Of a DNA stretch of 64,000 bases, positions 16,673 to 25,179 are shown in pieces (within the stretch, counting starts at the first letter, position 1; each line of letters begins with the position of its first letter). This DNA comes from Curtobacterium sp. MCPF17_052 (GTDB taxonomy: Bacteria > Actinomycetota > Actinomycetes > Actinomycetales > Microbacteriaceae). The notes beneath the pieces were generated by a model. That model saw only the letters and a list, made by a program, of their open reading frames with translations. It was not told the origin of the DNA and searched no databases. A program made the translations under genes and the position numbers. The stretch is from NCBI RefSeq assembly GCF_003234085.1, contig NZ_QKSD01000004.1, positions 62,001-126,000 of the forward strand, written 5' to 3'.

Positions 16673-17125
16673 TCAGTCGCGGTGGCGACGCACCAGGTCC
16701 GGCAGCTCGGCGGGCTCGTACGACTCGTCCGTCGCGTCGAGCTCGTCGGCGGTCCACCAGCGCGACGCCAGGATGTCCACCCGTTCGTCATCGGTCCATC
16801 CCGCATCCGACAGCTCGAACCCCGGCGTCCGTACCACGTAGAACTCGGCGTGCCCGCGGTCGTGGTCGGCCTGGTCCCACCCGACCGCGAAGTCCCACGA
16901 CCACACCGGCTCGCCCGGGTCGGTGACGGCGATGCCGGTCTCCTCGCGGAGCTCGCGGATCGCCGCGTCCCGGTGGGACTCCCCCGGGTCGACGCCGCCG
17001 CCCGGCGTGATCCACCGGTGTGCTCCGTCGGACGACGGCGCCTTCGTGTCCATCAGGAACACGCGGCCCGCCGGGTCGAGCAGCAGGATGCGGGAGGTCC
17101 GGCGCAGGCCCGGTGTGGCGGTCAC
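16673..17125 (-). CDS. Nudix hydrolase
   Basis: 150 residues from GTG at 17125. The Nudix box occupies residues 42-64 (GGGVDPGES then REL-REETGI), with the Mg-binding glutamates in place. The context R-I-L-L-L-D at the start and WWTADEL near the end are usual in housecleaning Nudix enzymes that hydrolyse nucleoside diphosphates linked to another moiety. The substrate is unknown. It starts 4 bp after the SDR stop, suggesting cotranscription. Confidence 0.88.
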   Translation of the reverse strand: MTATPGLRRTSRILLLDPAGRVFLMDTKAPSSDGAHRWITPGGGVDPGESHRDAAIRELREETGIAVTDPGEPVWSWDFAVGWDQADHDRGHAEFYVVRTPGFELSDAGWTDDERVDILASRWWTADELDATDESYEPAELPDLVRRHRD

Positions 17126-17129
17126 GGTG

Positions 17130-17891
17130 TCACGCCGTGAAGGAGCTGACGTCGCCGACGAGCTTGGTGTGGTCGGCGGGGATCGGCTCGACTGCGGCGA
17201 GGGCGATCTCGGCGGCGAACTCGGAGACGCTGTAGAGCTTGCCGACGGCGTCGCGACGACCCTCGATCGCGCCGGGGTTGAGACGGTTCAGCAGGGTCGC
17301 CGTGATGGTGCCCTCGATCATGTCGCCGGAGACGGTGACGAACTCGATGCCCGCGGCCTCGAGCTGGGGCAGGAGCTCGCGGAGGGCGAGTTCGCCGGCG
17401 CGCTTGCTCTTCGCGACCGGGACGTACTCGGGCATGGTCTCGGCGGTCTCGACGAAGTGCGCCTGGTGACTCGTGACGAAGACCACGCGGGAGCCGGACG
17501 GCATGTGCGGCACGGCCGTCTGGAGCATGTCGACCTGGGCGTCGCGGTTCAGGCGGAGCGCGTAGTCCTCGCCCATGCCGGACTCCATGCCACCGGAGGC
17601 GTTGAGCACGAGCAGGTCGATGCCACCCCACTCGGCGACGACCGCGTCGACCATGGCCTGAACGGAGTCGTGCTCCGTGAGGTCGGCCTGCAGTGCCAGG
17701 GCCGATCCCCCGGCGGCGGCGACCTTCTCGACGATCTGCTCGGCGCGACGGGCCTTGTTGCGGTAGTTGACGACGACCTTCGCACCGGCCTCGGCCAGGT
17801 ACCCGACCGTGTCCGCACCGATGCCGCGAGAGGACCCGGTGACGAGGGCGCGCGTGCCGTCGAGGGATCCGGGGGCGAGGGGGCTGCTCAC
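17130..17891 (-). CDS. SDR family oxidoreductase with atypical active-site spacing
   Basis: 253 residues from GTG at 17891 (AGGAG 8 nt upstream). TGSSRGIG (18-25), a D70 and LNASGGM identify an SDR. The active-site Ser is at 141 (VTSHQ), but after Tyr156 the sequence is YVPVAKSK: the first lysine is at Tyr+5 and the next at Tyr+7, not the classical Tyr+4. This spacing is confirmed in the DNA and may mark a distinct subfamily. Substrate unknown. Divergent from the NfeD gene. Confidence 0.85.
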   Translation of the reverse strand: MSSPLAPGSLDGTRALVTGSSRGIGADTVGYLAEAGAKVVVNYRNKARRAEQIVEKVAAAGGSALALQADLTEHDSVQAMVDAVVAEWGGIDLLVLNASGGMESGMGEDYALRLNRDAQVDMLQTAVPHMPSGSRVVFVTSHQAHFVETAETMPEYVPVAKSKRAGELALRELLPQLEAAGIEFVTVSGDMIEGTITATLLNRLNPGAIEGRRDAVGKLYSVSEFAAEIALAAVEPIPADHTKLVGDVSSFTA

Positions 17892-18066
17892 AGTGGTGAC
17901 TCCTGTCGTCGGGCGGCGCCGGTCCTGGTCGTCCCGGGCGGCATCGAGCCTAGCAAGGGGCCCGCGCCACGTCGGCCCGTCAGTGGTGGCTGATACGTTG
18001 GACGCAACAGGACCGGACGTCGCGATGCTGCGGATGCCGTGCGCGATGCCAGGGGAGGGAGATCGC

Positions 18067-18540
18067 GTGAACGTCTCGGAATGGACCCAGGTGATCGTGT
18101 GGATCGCCCTGGTGCTCGTGTTGGGAGTGGTCGAGGTCTTCACGCTCGACTTCATCTTCCTCATGCTCGCGGCCGGTGCCGCCGGCGGGTTGATCGCCGC
18201 ACTGCTCGGCGCCCCGTGGTGGCTCAGCGCCATCATCGCCGCGGTGCTCGCGCTGCTGCTGCTCGCCGTCGTCCGCCCCCGCGTGCTCCACGCGCTGAGC
18301 CGTGGTGCCGACCCACACCGCACCGGCGTCGAGGGTCTGGTCGGCATGGCCGGCACGGTCGCCCTCGCGTTCACGCCGTCCGCCCCCGGCCAGGTCCGCC
18401 TGGCCAACGGTGAGACCTGGAGCGCCCGGTTCGCACCCGGCGCCGTCGACCGCACGCCACCGCTCGGGACGCGCGTCGTCGTCGAGTCCATCGAAGGTTC
18501 CACCGCCGTCGTCCGCATCGAACAGAAGGCAGCCCAATGA
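18067..18540 (+). CDS. NfeD-family membrane protein
   Basis: 157 residues from GTG at 18067, chosen because a GGAGGG run precedes it by 7 nt; ATG at 18046 is in frame. Two or three N-terminal membrane helices (VIVWIALVLVLGVVEVFTL; a long AIIAAVLALLLLAVV) are followed by an OB-fold soluble domain (VRLANGETWSARF ... VVVESIEGSTAVV). Short NfeD proteins work with SPFH/stomatin partners in membrane quality control. The next gene overlaps by 4 bp and is exactly such a partner. Confidence 0.87.
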   Translation: MNVSEWTQVIVWIALVLVLGVVEVFTLDFIFLMLAAGAAGGLIAALLGAPWWLSAIIAAVLALLLLAVVRPRVLHALSRGADPHRTGVEGLVGMAGTVALAFTPSAPGQVRLANGETWSARFAPGAVDRTPPLGTRVVVESIEGSTAVVRIEQKAAQ

Positions 18541-19700
18541 CGCTCTCCACCGGGACGGTCGTGCTCATCGTCCTGATCGTGGTCATCGTGATCTTCGTGA
18601 TCACGGTCCTCTCGAAGGCCATCCGGATCGTTCCCCAGGCCACGGCCGGTGTCGTGGAACGGCTCGGGAAGTACCACAAGACCCTCACGCCCGGGTTGAA
18701 CCTGCTTGTGCCGTTCATCGACCGGCTCCGGCCGCTCATCGACATGCGTGAACAGGTCGTCTCGTTCCCGCCGCAGCCCGTCATCACCGAGGACAACCTG
18801 GTCGTCTCGATCGACACGGTCGTGTACTTCCAGGTGACCGACGCCCGCGCCGCCACCTACGAGATCGCGAACTACCTCGGTGCCGTCGAGCAGCTCACGA
18901 CCACCACGCTCCGCAACGTCGTCGGTGGTCTGAACCTCGAAGAGGCCCTGACCAGCCGCGACAACATCAACGGCCAGCTCCGCGTCGTGCTCGACGAAGC
19001 GACCGGCAAGTGGGGCATCCGCGTCGGCCGCGTGGAGCTGAAGGCCATCGAGCCACCCGTGTCGATCGTCGACGCCATGGAACAGCAGCTGCGCGCCGAG
19101 CGGAACCGTCGTGCGGCGATCCTGCAGGCCGAGGGCACCAAGCAGTCGCAGATCCTCGAGGCCGAGGGGCAGCGGCAGGCCGCGATCCTCGGTGCCGAAG
19201 GTGACGCGAAGGCCCAGGTCCTCCGGGCCGAGGGTGAAGCGCAGGCCATCGCCACGGTGTTCGACGCCATCCACCAGGGCGACCCGGACGAGAAGCTGCT
19301 CTCCTACCAGTACCTGCAGATGCTCCCGAAGATCGCCGAGGGCAACTCGAACAAGCTCTGGATGATCCCGAGCGAGTTCACCGAGGCGCTGTCCGGGATC
19401 GCGAAGGGTTTCAGCGCCCAGCGGACCGGTCCTGGCGGGTCGGCTGCCGGCGGCGCTGCCGGATCGGACTTCCTGTCCCGCATCTCGAAGCTCGCCGACG
19501 AGAGCCTCGCGAACACCCAGGCGCGGGACGGCGCCGGACGCTCCGGCTCCCCCGCGGCCGACGCCTCGGTCGCGGACATCGTGCCGCCGTCGGAACTCGA
19601 CGACCGCCTGGCCCAGTCGGACCGCAGCATGGACGAGCGTCTCTCCGCCGCCGACCAGGAGGCCGACACGGCGTTCGGCACCGACCCGACGCGCGACTGA
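18537..19700 (+). CDS. SPFH/Band 7 (slipin-like) protein
   Basis: 387 residues from ATG at 18537, coupled to nfeD by ATGA overlap. One N-terminal membrane helix (VVLIVLIVVIVIFVITVL), the SPFH domain (VERLGKYHKTLTPGLNLLVPFIDRL ... REQVVSFPPQPVIT) and a coiled coil with five AEG-containing repeats (ILQAEG, ILEAEG, ILGAEG, VLRAEG, about residues 195-235). The C-terminal ~100 residues are Gly/Ala/Ser/Asp-rich and poorly ordered. It should oligomerise at the membrane with NfeD. Confidence 0.92.
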   Translation: MTLSTGTVVLIVLIVVIVIFVITVLSKAIRIVPQATAGVVERLGKYHKTLTPGLNLLVPFIDRLRPLIDMREQVVSFPPQPVITEDNLVVSIDTVVYFQVTDARAATYEIANYLGAVEQLTTTTLRNVVGGLNLEEALTSRDNINGQLRVVLDEATGKWGIRVGRVELKAIEPPVSIVDAMEQQLRAERNRRAAILQAEGTKQSQILEAEGQRQAAILGAEGDAKAQVLRAEGEAQAIATVFDAIHQGDPDEKLLSYQYLQMLPKIAEGNSNKLWMIPSEFTEALSGIAKGFSAQRTGPGGSAAGGAAGSDFLSRISKLADESLANTQARDGAGRSGSPAADASVADIVPPSELDDRLAQSDRSMDERLSAADQEADTAFGTDPTRD

Positions 19701-19723
19701 CCCCGTTCGACGCCGGACACGCC

Positions 19724-19757
19724 AACGGCCCGCTCCCCTGCTGGGGGGCGGGCCGTT
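19724..19757. terminator. Hairpin between convergent genes
   Basis: AACGGCCCGC (19724-19733) pairs with GCGGGCCGTT (19748-19757), extended inward by a CCCC/GGGG stem around a short loop. It ends the nfeD-SPFH unit and, since rbpA converges from the right, may serve both directions. Only a weak T-rich tail follows. Confidence 0.7.
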
Positions 19758-19769
19758 CTCGTCTGTTCC

Positions 19770-19811
19770 GGTGCTGCGGCGCTCTGGTCCGGTGCTGCGG
19801 CGCTCTGGTCC
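19770..19811. repeat. 21-bp direct tandem repeat next to rbpA stop
   Basis: Two perfect copies of GGTGCTGCGGCGCTCTGGTCC (19770-19790, 19791-19811) and the beginning of a third (GGTGCTGCT) that runs into the rbpA stop codon at 19819-19821. Repeat copy-number change here could alter the region just beyond the rbpA stop. Confidence 0.85.
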
Positions 19812-19818
19812 GGTGCTG

Positions 19819-20169
19819 CTAGGCGCCGCGGCGGGCCCGGAGGACCTGGAGACGTTCCTCCAGCAGTTCCTCGAGCTCCTCGCGGGAGCGCCGCTCGAGC
19901 AGCATGTCCCAGTGGGTCCGCGGTGCCTTGACGTCCTCTGCGGCGATCTCGACGGGCTTGCCGTCCTCGCCGAGGAGACGCCCTTCCCAGCCGCTGCGTG
20001 GGTCCGACCACACCGGCGGGACCTCGGCGTCGGCGGAGAACACCACGTCGAAGGTCTCACCCGATGCCGCCTGGTAGACGGCACGCTTCCGCTCGGAGAG
20101 CTCGACACCGTCCTCGCTCTGGAGGCTCTGGCTCCCGAGCCGCATGCCTCGGAGACTCCGATCAGCCAT
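19819..20169 (-). CDS. rbpA: RNA polymerase-binding protein RbpA
   Basis: 116 residues from ATG at 20169 (AGGAG upstream). The start MADRSLRGMRLGSQS and the end with APRTHWDMLLERRS and EELEELLEERL match actinobacterial RbpA, which binds the principal sigma factor and core enzyme and stabilises open complexes. The Zn-ribbon-like middle has no cysteines here, as in some RbpA proteins. A sigma-R-like promoter precedes it (20201-20226), matching the known stress control of rbpA in Streptomyces. Confidence 0.93.
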   Translation of the reverse strand: MADRSLRGMRLGSQSLQSEDGVELSERKRAVYQAASGETFDVVFSADAEVPPVWSDPRSGWEGRLLGEDGKPVEIAAEDVKAPRTHWDMLLERRSREELEELLEERLQVLRARRGA

Positions 20170-20200
20170 GTCCGACTCCTCTCGCTCGTTCCCCCGGTCC

Positions 20201-20226
20201 AACCCACACCACCCGCGTTTCGTTCC
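20201..20226 (-). promoter_or_regulatory. Sigma-R-like promoter of rbpA
   Basis: On the minus strand GGAAC (20226-20222), an 18-bp spacer, then GTT (20203-20201), which fits the GGGAAT-N18-GTT consensus of the thiol-oxidative-stress sigma factor SigR. Transcription would begin about 25 nt before the rbpA ATG. rbpA is reported as a SigR target in Streptomyces coelicolor. Activity here is inferred. Confidence 0.55.
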
Positions 20227-20290
20227 GGTGGGGTTGCATTCACAGTCGCTTCCCAGTGCGCAGGATCCGACGGGGACCCGTCGGACGGCG

Positions 20291-21886
20291 TCAGCGGTGC
20301 CCGCGTCGCCAGGGAGCGCAGGCCAGCAGCACGAGCAGTCCCCCCAGCGACAGCACGAGCGTGACGTCCCCGGAGGCGACGGTCGCGGGCGTCGTCGAGG
20401 TGCCCAGTGGGACGTCGGTCACCATCGAGGTCGCCGTGTAGGCAGGCACCCGGTCGATGGTGTGCCCGTCCGGGTCGATCACCTGCGACGCGCCGACGGT
20501 CGAGATGTTCACGAGCGAGCGTCCGGTCTCGACGGCCCGCATCCGCGCGATCTCGAGCTGCTGCAGGTTCTCGTCGGTCCCGTCGAAGTCCGCGTTGTTC
20601 GTCTGCGCCAGGATGACCTGCGCTCCCCCACGTGCCAGGTCGGCGGTCAGCCCGTCGTCGACGACGTCGAAGCAGATCATCACACCCGCGCGGATGCCGG
20701 CGACCGGCAGCACGTTCGGCTTCGTCCCGGGTGTGTAGTCGCGCTGCAGCAGGCCGATCAGCGAGGGCGCGAGCTTCGAGTAGAACCAACGGTCGGGAAC
20801 GTACTCGCCGAACGGCACCGGCCGCTTCTTGTCGTAGGAGGCCTGCCAGCCGTCCGCGCCCCAGACGAACGAGGTGTTGTGGAGCACGCCCGACGACGTC
20901 TGCGTCACGGCCCCGGCGACGAGGGGTGCGCCGACGCTCTGCACGACCGCGTCCAGGGCGCCGGCGATGACCGGTTCCCGTCGCGGGTCGTACTCGGCGG
21001 CCGCCTCGGGCCAGACGACCAGGTCCACGCCCCGGGCGTCGACGTCGGTCGCGGCGACCTGGGACCGCAGCACGTCACCCGGCTGCGCACGGTCGAAGTA
21101 GCCCGCGGGGCCGTTGCCCTGCACGGACTCGACACGCACTGTCCCCTGGACGGCCGTCGGCCACGCGGGCACGGCCAGCACCGCGGACACGAGCAGTCCC
21201 GCCGTCGCGATCCGCATCGGCAGCCGGACACCGCCGACCAGCCCGAGCGAGACCACCACGGCGACGCAGTACACGACGACGAAGCTCAGTCCGAGCACGC
21301 CGACGTACGCGGCGAGGTGCGTGAACGGACCCTGCGACTGCGACAGACCGACCCGTCCCCACGCGAAGCCGCCGTACGGCCAGCTGCCGGAGAACCACTC
21401 GCGTCCGGTCCAGAGCGCTGCCACCACGGCCGGGAGGCCCCACACCCGCCCGGCGGTCGAGGGCACCACGCGCGCGACCCAGCGGTAGGCCAGTGCGATC
21501 GCGACCGTGCCGACGGCGAAGAGCGCCGCCTCGAGCAACGCCAGCGCGAACCAGGGCACCGGTCCGAGGTAGCGGCCCGCCCACGAGATCGCGGGCAGCC
21601 AGAACGTCGCTCCGGCGAGCAGTCCGAGCCAGGCCGCCCGACGAGCGCGCTGTCCCATCGCGGCGAGCAGGAGGCACGCCACGGCCGGGTAGGCGAGGAA
21701 CCACCAGCCGGGCGACGGGAACGACAGGGCGAAGAGCAGTCCCCCGATCACCGACAGCGGCAGCGCCTGGCCGAGCGGCAGCGCGGCGAACACCGACGTC
21801 GACTGCGCGACGACGGGCGTCGTCGTCCGGGTCGCACGGCCGGCGTCCGCACGCGCCGGGCGCACGGCTGTCCCGGGGACCGACAC
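20291..21886 (-). CDS. lnt: Apolipoprotein N-acyltransferase
   Basis: 531 residues from GTG at 21886 (GGGAGG upstream), 11 bp after the helicase stop. Six to seven N-terminal membrane helices (residues ~40-240) precede a nitrilase-like domain. The catalytic triad is visible: Glu294 (VVWPE), Lys353 (YDKKRPVPFGEYVP) and Cys405 (GVMICFD). Lnt adds the third acyl chain to lipoproteins; GC-rich Gram-positives have it. A final helix ends in basic residues. A short stem at 20266-20285 follows the stop but has no T-run. Confidence 0.92.
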   Translation of the reverse strand: MSVPGTAVRPARADAGRATRTTTPVVAQSTSVFAALPLGQALPLSVIGGLLFALSFPSPGWWFLAYPAVACLLLAAMGQRARRAAWLGLLAGATFWLPAISWAGRYLGPVPWFALALLEAALFAVGTVAIALAYRWVARVVPSTAGRVWGLPAVVAALWTGREWFSGSWPYGGFAWGRVGLSQSQGPFTHLAAYVGVLGLSFVVVYCVAVVVSLGLVGGVRLPMRIATAGLLVSAVLAVPAWPTAVQGTVRVESVQGNGPAGYFDRAQPGDVLRSQVAATDVDARGVDLVVWPEAAAEYDPRREPVIAGALDAVVQSVGAPLVAGAVTQTSSGVLHNTSFVWGADGWQASYDKKRPVPFGEYVPDRWFYSKLAPSLIGLLQRDYTPGTKPNVLPVAGIRAGVMICFDVVDDGLTADLARGGAQVILAQTNNADFDGTDENLQQLEIARMRAVETGRSLVNISTVGASQVIDPDGHTIDRVPAYTATSMVTDVPLGTSTTPATVASGDVTLVLSLGGLLVLLACAPWRRGHR

Positions 21887-21897
21887 TGGGCCTCCCG

Positions 21898-24336
21898 TCA
21901 GACCGTCGCGTACGCGACGATGCCGCGGCGGACCGCGTCGGTGGCGCGCCGGGCGGTCTGCGCGAGGTCCGGGTCGCCGGCGTTCCGGATCTGGTCGAGG
22001 AGGTCGATGACCTGCTTCGACCAGCGCACGAAGTCCCCCGCGGCCAGGTCGAGCGAGCGCAGGACGTCGTCGAGCGGCGAACCCGACGCCCAGCGGAACA
22101 TGCCGAGCGCGATCGCCGGGGTGGGCGGCTCGGACCCGGCCAGCCGGGCGTCCCGCTCGACGTCGTCCAGGCGGGACCAGATCGTCAGCGTCTCGTCGAG
22201 CGCCGGCCGGAACGCCCCGCGCGGGACGGCGTGCTCGGTGCCCGGTGCGTCCTCGCGACGCGGCTGGTAGACGATCGTCGCCGCCATGCCGGCGAGCTGC
22301 GCGGGGGTGAGGTCCTTCCAGACCCCGGCTTCCAGGCACTCGGCGACCAGCAGGTCCCGGTCGCCGTAGATGCGCTGCAGTCGGCGACCACCGGCGGCCA
22401 CGGTCACGTCGCCCTGCTCGTCCTGCACCAGGTACCCGAGGGCGAGGAGCACGTCGGTGACGCGGTCGAACGTCGTCGCGACCGCGCCCGTGCGGGAGCG
22501 GATCTGCTGCACGAGCTTGTCGTTGGTGCGCTTGAGCTTGTACCAGCGCTCGGCCCAGCGGGCATGCGCCTCCCGGTCGGGGCAGGCGTGACAGGGGTGC
22601 CGCTGGAGCTGGCGGCGGACCTCGCTGATCGCGGCCTGACGCTCCTGGCGGGCACCGTGCGACGCTTCACGACCACCGGGCACGTTGGTGCGCTCGAGGT
22701 CCGAGAGCCGCCGACGCAGCGCCGCGTACTCGGTGAAGTCGCCGAGGTGGCACTGCATGGCGTCCTGGTAGCCGTCCAGGGACTCCTGCTGCGACCGCAC
22801 CTTACGCGCCAGGTCGACGACCGAACGGTCCGCCTGGAACTGGGCGAACGAGGTCTCGAGGACCTCGCGGGTGCGGTCCCGACCGAACTGCTCGATCAGG
22901 TTCACGGCCATGTTGTACGTCGGCTTGAACGACGAGTTCAGCGGGTAGGTGCGACGGCTCGCCAACGACGCGACGGCCTGCGGCTCGAGCCCGTCCGTCC
23001 ACTGCACGACCGAGTGCCCCTCGACGTCGATGCCACGACGACCGGCGCGACCGGTGAGCTGCGTGTACTCCCCCGGCGTGATCGGCACCCGGGCCTCGCC
23101 GTTGAACTTCTCGAGCTTCTCGAGCACGACGGTGCGCGCGGGCATGTTGACCCCGAGCGCGAGGGTCTCGGTGGCGAAGACGACCTTCACGAGCTTGCGC
23201 TGGAACAGGTCCTCCACCACCTCCTTGAAGGCCGGGAGCAGGCCTGCGTGGTGCGCGGCGACGCCGCGCTCCAGACCCTCGAGCCACTCCCAGTAGCCGA
23301 GCACGGCCAGGTCCTCGTCGAGCAGGGTGCGGCAGTGGTACTCGGCTGTCTCCCGGATCTCCCGGCGCTCGTCGGCCGTCGTCAGGGACAGCCCGGAGCG
23401 CACGACGTGGCGGACGCCCTGGTCGCAGCCGTTCCGGCTGAAGACGAAGAAGATCGCCGGCAGCAGCATCCGCTCGTCCAACATCTTCGCGATCTGTTCG
23501 CGGTGCGCCTTCTCGGTGCGCGGGCCCCGGCGCTCCGGGAACCCACCGCGGCCACCGCGTCGACCCCGCGGACCACCGGACCCCCGGGAGGCGCTGCCCA
23601 CCAGACGGAGCAGCTCCGGGTTGACCCGGTTGGTCGCGGCGGCACCCGACGAGTCGAACAGGTCGACCATCTTGTTGCCGACGAGGACGTGCTGGTCGAG
23701 CGGGACCGGACGGTCCTCGGACACGATCACGTCGGTGTCGCCGCGGACCGTCTGCAGCCAGTCGCCGAACTCCTCGGCGTTGCTGACCGTGGCGGACAGC
23801 GAGACCAGCCGGACCTCGGTCGGCAGGTGCAGGATGACCTCTTCCCACACCGCGCCGCGGAACCGGTCGGCCAGGTAGTGCACCTCGTCGAGCACGACCC
23901 ACGCCAGGTCGTCGAGCAGGTCGGAGTCCGCGTAGATCATGTTCCGCAGGACCTCGGTCGTCATCACGACGACGCGGGCCCGGGGGTTGACGTTCGTGTC
24001 GCCCGTGAGCAGGCCGACCTCGGTCTCCCCGTAGGCCTGGACGAGCTCGGCGTACTTCTGGTTGCTCAACGCCTTCATCGGCGTCGTGTAGAACACCTTC
24101 GCCGTCGGCTGCCGCATCGCCAACCAGATGGCGAACTCGGCGATGATCGTCTTGCCGGCACCGGTCGGCGCTGCGACCAGGACGCTCCGGCCCTGGTCGA
24201 CGGAGTCGCACGCAGCGAACTGGAACGGGTCGAGGTCGAAGCGCAGGTCGGTGCGGAACAGCTCGAGGTTCCGGGACCGGGAACGGACCTTCGCGGCGGC
24301 GAACCGCTCGGCGGGGCTGAGGCTGGTCTCGGTCAC
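21898..24336 (-). CDS. DEVH-box RNA helicase (HelY/Mtr4-like)
   Basis: 812 residues from GTG at 24336, whose GTGA overlaps the tatC stop. Walker A APTGAGKT (56-63), DEVH (150-153), SLSAT motif III and the second RecA domain with QLTGRAGRRG. A Gly/Arg-rich insertion (RGSGGPRGRRGGRGG, near 270) and a C-terminal ratchet-like region with DUF3516/Ski2-like features follow. Family members unwind structured RNA. In many actinobacteria this gene follows tatC, as here. Confidence 0.92.
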   Translation of the reverse strand: MTETSLSPAERFAAAKVRSRSRNLELFRTDLRFDLDPFQFAACDSVDQGRSVLVAAPTGAGKTIIAEFAIWLAMRQPTAKVFYTTPMKALSNQKYAELVQAYGETEVGLLTGDTNVNPRARVVVMTTEVLRNMIYADSDLLDDLAWVVLDEVHYLADRFRGAVWEEVILHLPTEVRLVSLSATVSNAEEFGDWLQTVRGDTDVIVSEDRPVPLDQHVLVGNKMVDLFDSSGAAATNRVNPELLRLVGSASRGSGGPRGRRGGRGGFPERRGPRTEKAHREQIAKMLDERMLLPAIFFVFSRNGCDQGVRHVVRSGLSLTTADERREIRETAEYHCRTLLDEDLAVLGYWEWLEGLERGVAAHHAGLLPAFKEVVEDLFQRKLVKVVFATETLALGVNMPARTVVLEKLEKFNGEARVPITPGEYTQLTGRAGRRGIDVEGHSVVQWTDGLEPQAVASLASRRTYPLNSSFKPTYNMAVNLIEQFGRDRTREVLETSFAQFQADRSVVDLARKVRSQQESLDGYQDAMQCHLGDFTEYAALRRRLSDLERTNVPGGREASHGARQERQAAISEVRRQLQRHPCHACPDREAHARWAERWYKLKRTNDKLVQQIRSRTGAVATTFDRVTDVLLALGYLVQDEQGDVTVAAGGRRLQRIYGDRDLLVAECLEAGVWKDLTPAQLAGMAATIVYQPRREDAPGTEHAVPRGAFRPALDETLTIWSRLDDVERDARLAGSEPPTPAIALGMFRWASGSPLDDVLRSLDLAAGDFVRWSKQVIDLLDQIRNAGDPDLAQTARRATDAVRRGIVAYATV

Positions 24337-25154
24337 AGTCCGTACTCCTCGTCGAGCTTCGCCTGGCGCTTGGCCACGCGGCGGTCGTGGATCCACGTCA
24401 CCAGGCAGGCCGCGAAGTAGAGCACGACCATCGGGATCGCCAGGATGAACATCGACAGGATGTCCGCCGACGGGGTCACCAGTGCGGTGAAGACCAGGAT
24501 GAGGACGATCGCGACCCGCCACGAACGGACGATCGCCGCCGCCGACAGGACGCCGACGAAGTTCAGCAGCACCAGGAAGACCGGCAGCACGAAGGCGATG
24601 CCGACCGCGACGATGAGCTTGATGACGAAGTCGTAGTAGGCCTTCGCGTCGACGATCGAGGTGTCCTGTGCGGAGACGAAGCTGCCGAGGATCCCGACCA
24701 CGTGCGGCAGGACGTACCAGCCGAACGCGCAGCCGGCGAAGAACAGCGGGATCGCGGTGCCGAGGAACCCCCACACGTACTGCTTCTCACGGCGGACCAG
24801 GGCCGGGACGATGAACGCCCAGATCTGGTAGAGCCACACCGGGCTCGCGAGGACGACCCCGATCGTGATCGCGATCTGCAGGCGGAGGTCGAAGGCGCCG
24901 GTGATCATCGGGAAGTTCAGCTCGGCAGTGTGCCCACCGACCCGCGCGAGCTGCGTCACCGGGGCACGGAGCGAATCGAGCACGAAGGGGGTGAGGAACC
25001 AACCGCCGATCGCACCCACCAGCACCGCGACGACCGCCTTGAAGAGACGGTTGCGCAGCTCGATCAGGTGCTGACCGAGGGACATGCGGCCTTCGGGCTC
25101 CTTCGGCCGGCGCCCTTGCCGCTTCTCTCGCCCGCTCGCGGTCGTCGAAGCCAT
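24333..25154 (-). CDS. tatC: Sec-independent protein translocase TatC
   Basis: 273 residues from ATG at 25154. Six membrane helices and conserved TatC features: MSLGQHLIELRNRLFKA at the start of the core, FxLxxxFG-type LPLFFAG region, and PSADILSMFILAIPM. It recognises twin-arginine signal peptides. TAGGAT (25161-25166, minus strand) is 6 nt from the start, so translation is probably leaderless. The usual tatA between pafC and tatC is missing; only 25 bp separate them. Confidence 0.95.
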   Translation of the reverse strand: MASTTASGREKRQGRRPKEPEGRMSLGQHLIELRNRLFKAVVAVLVGAIGGWFLTPFVLDSLRAPVTQLARVGGHTAELNFPMITGAFDLRLQIAITIGVVLASPVWLYQIWAFIVPALVRREKQYVWGFLGTAIPLFFAGCAFGWYVLPHVVGILGSFVSAQDTSIVDAKAYYDFVIKLIVAVGIAFVLPVFLVLLNFVGVLSAAAIVRSWRVAIVLILVFTALVTPSADILSMFILAIPMVVLYFAACLVTWIHDRRVAKRQAKLDEEYGL

Positions 25155-25179
25155 GGTCCGATCCTACGGCAGCGGTCTC

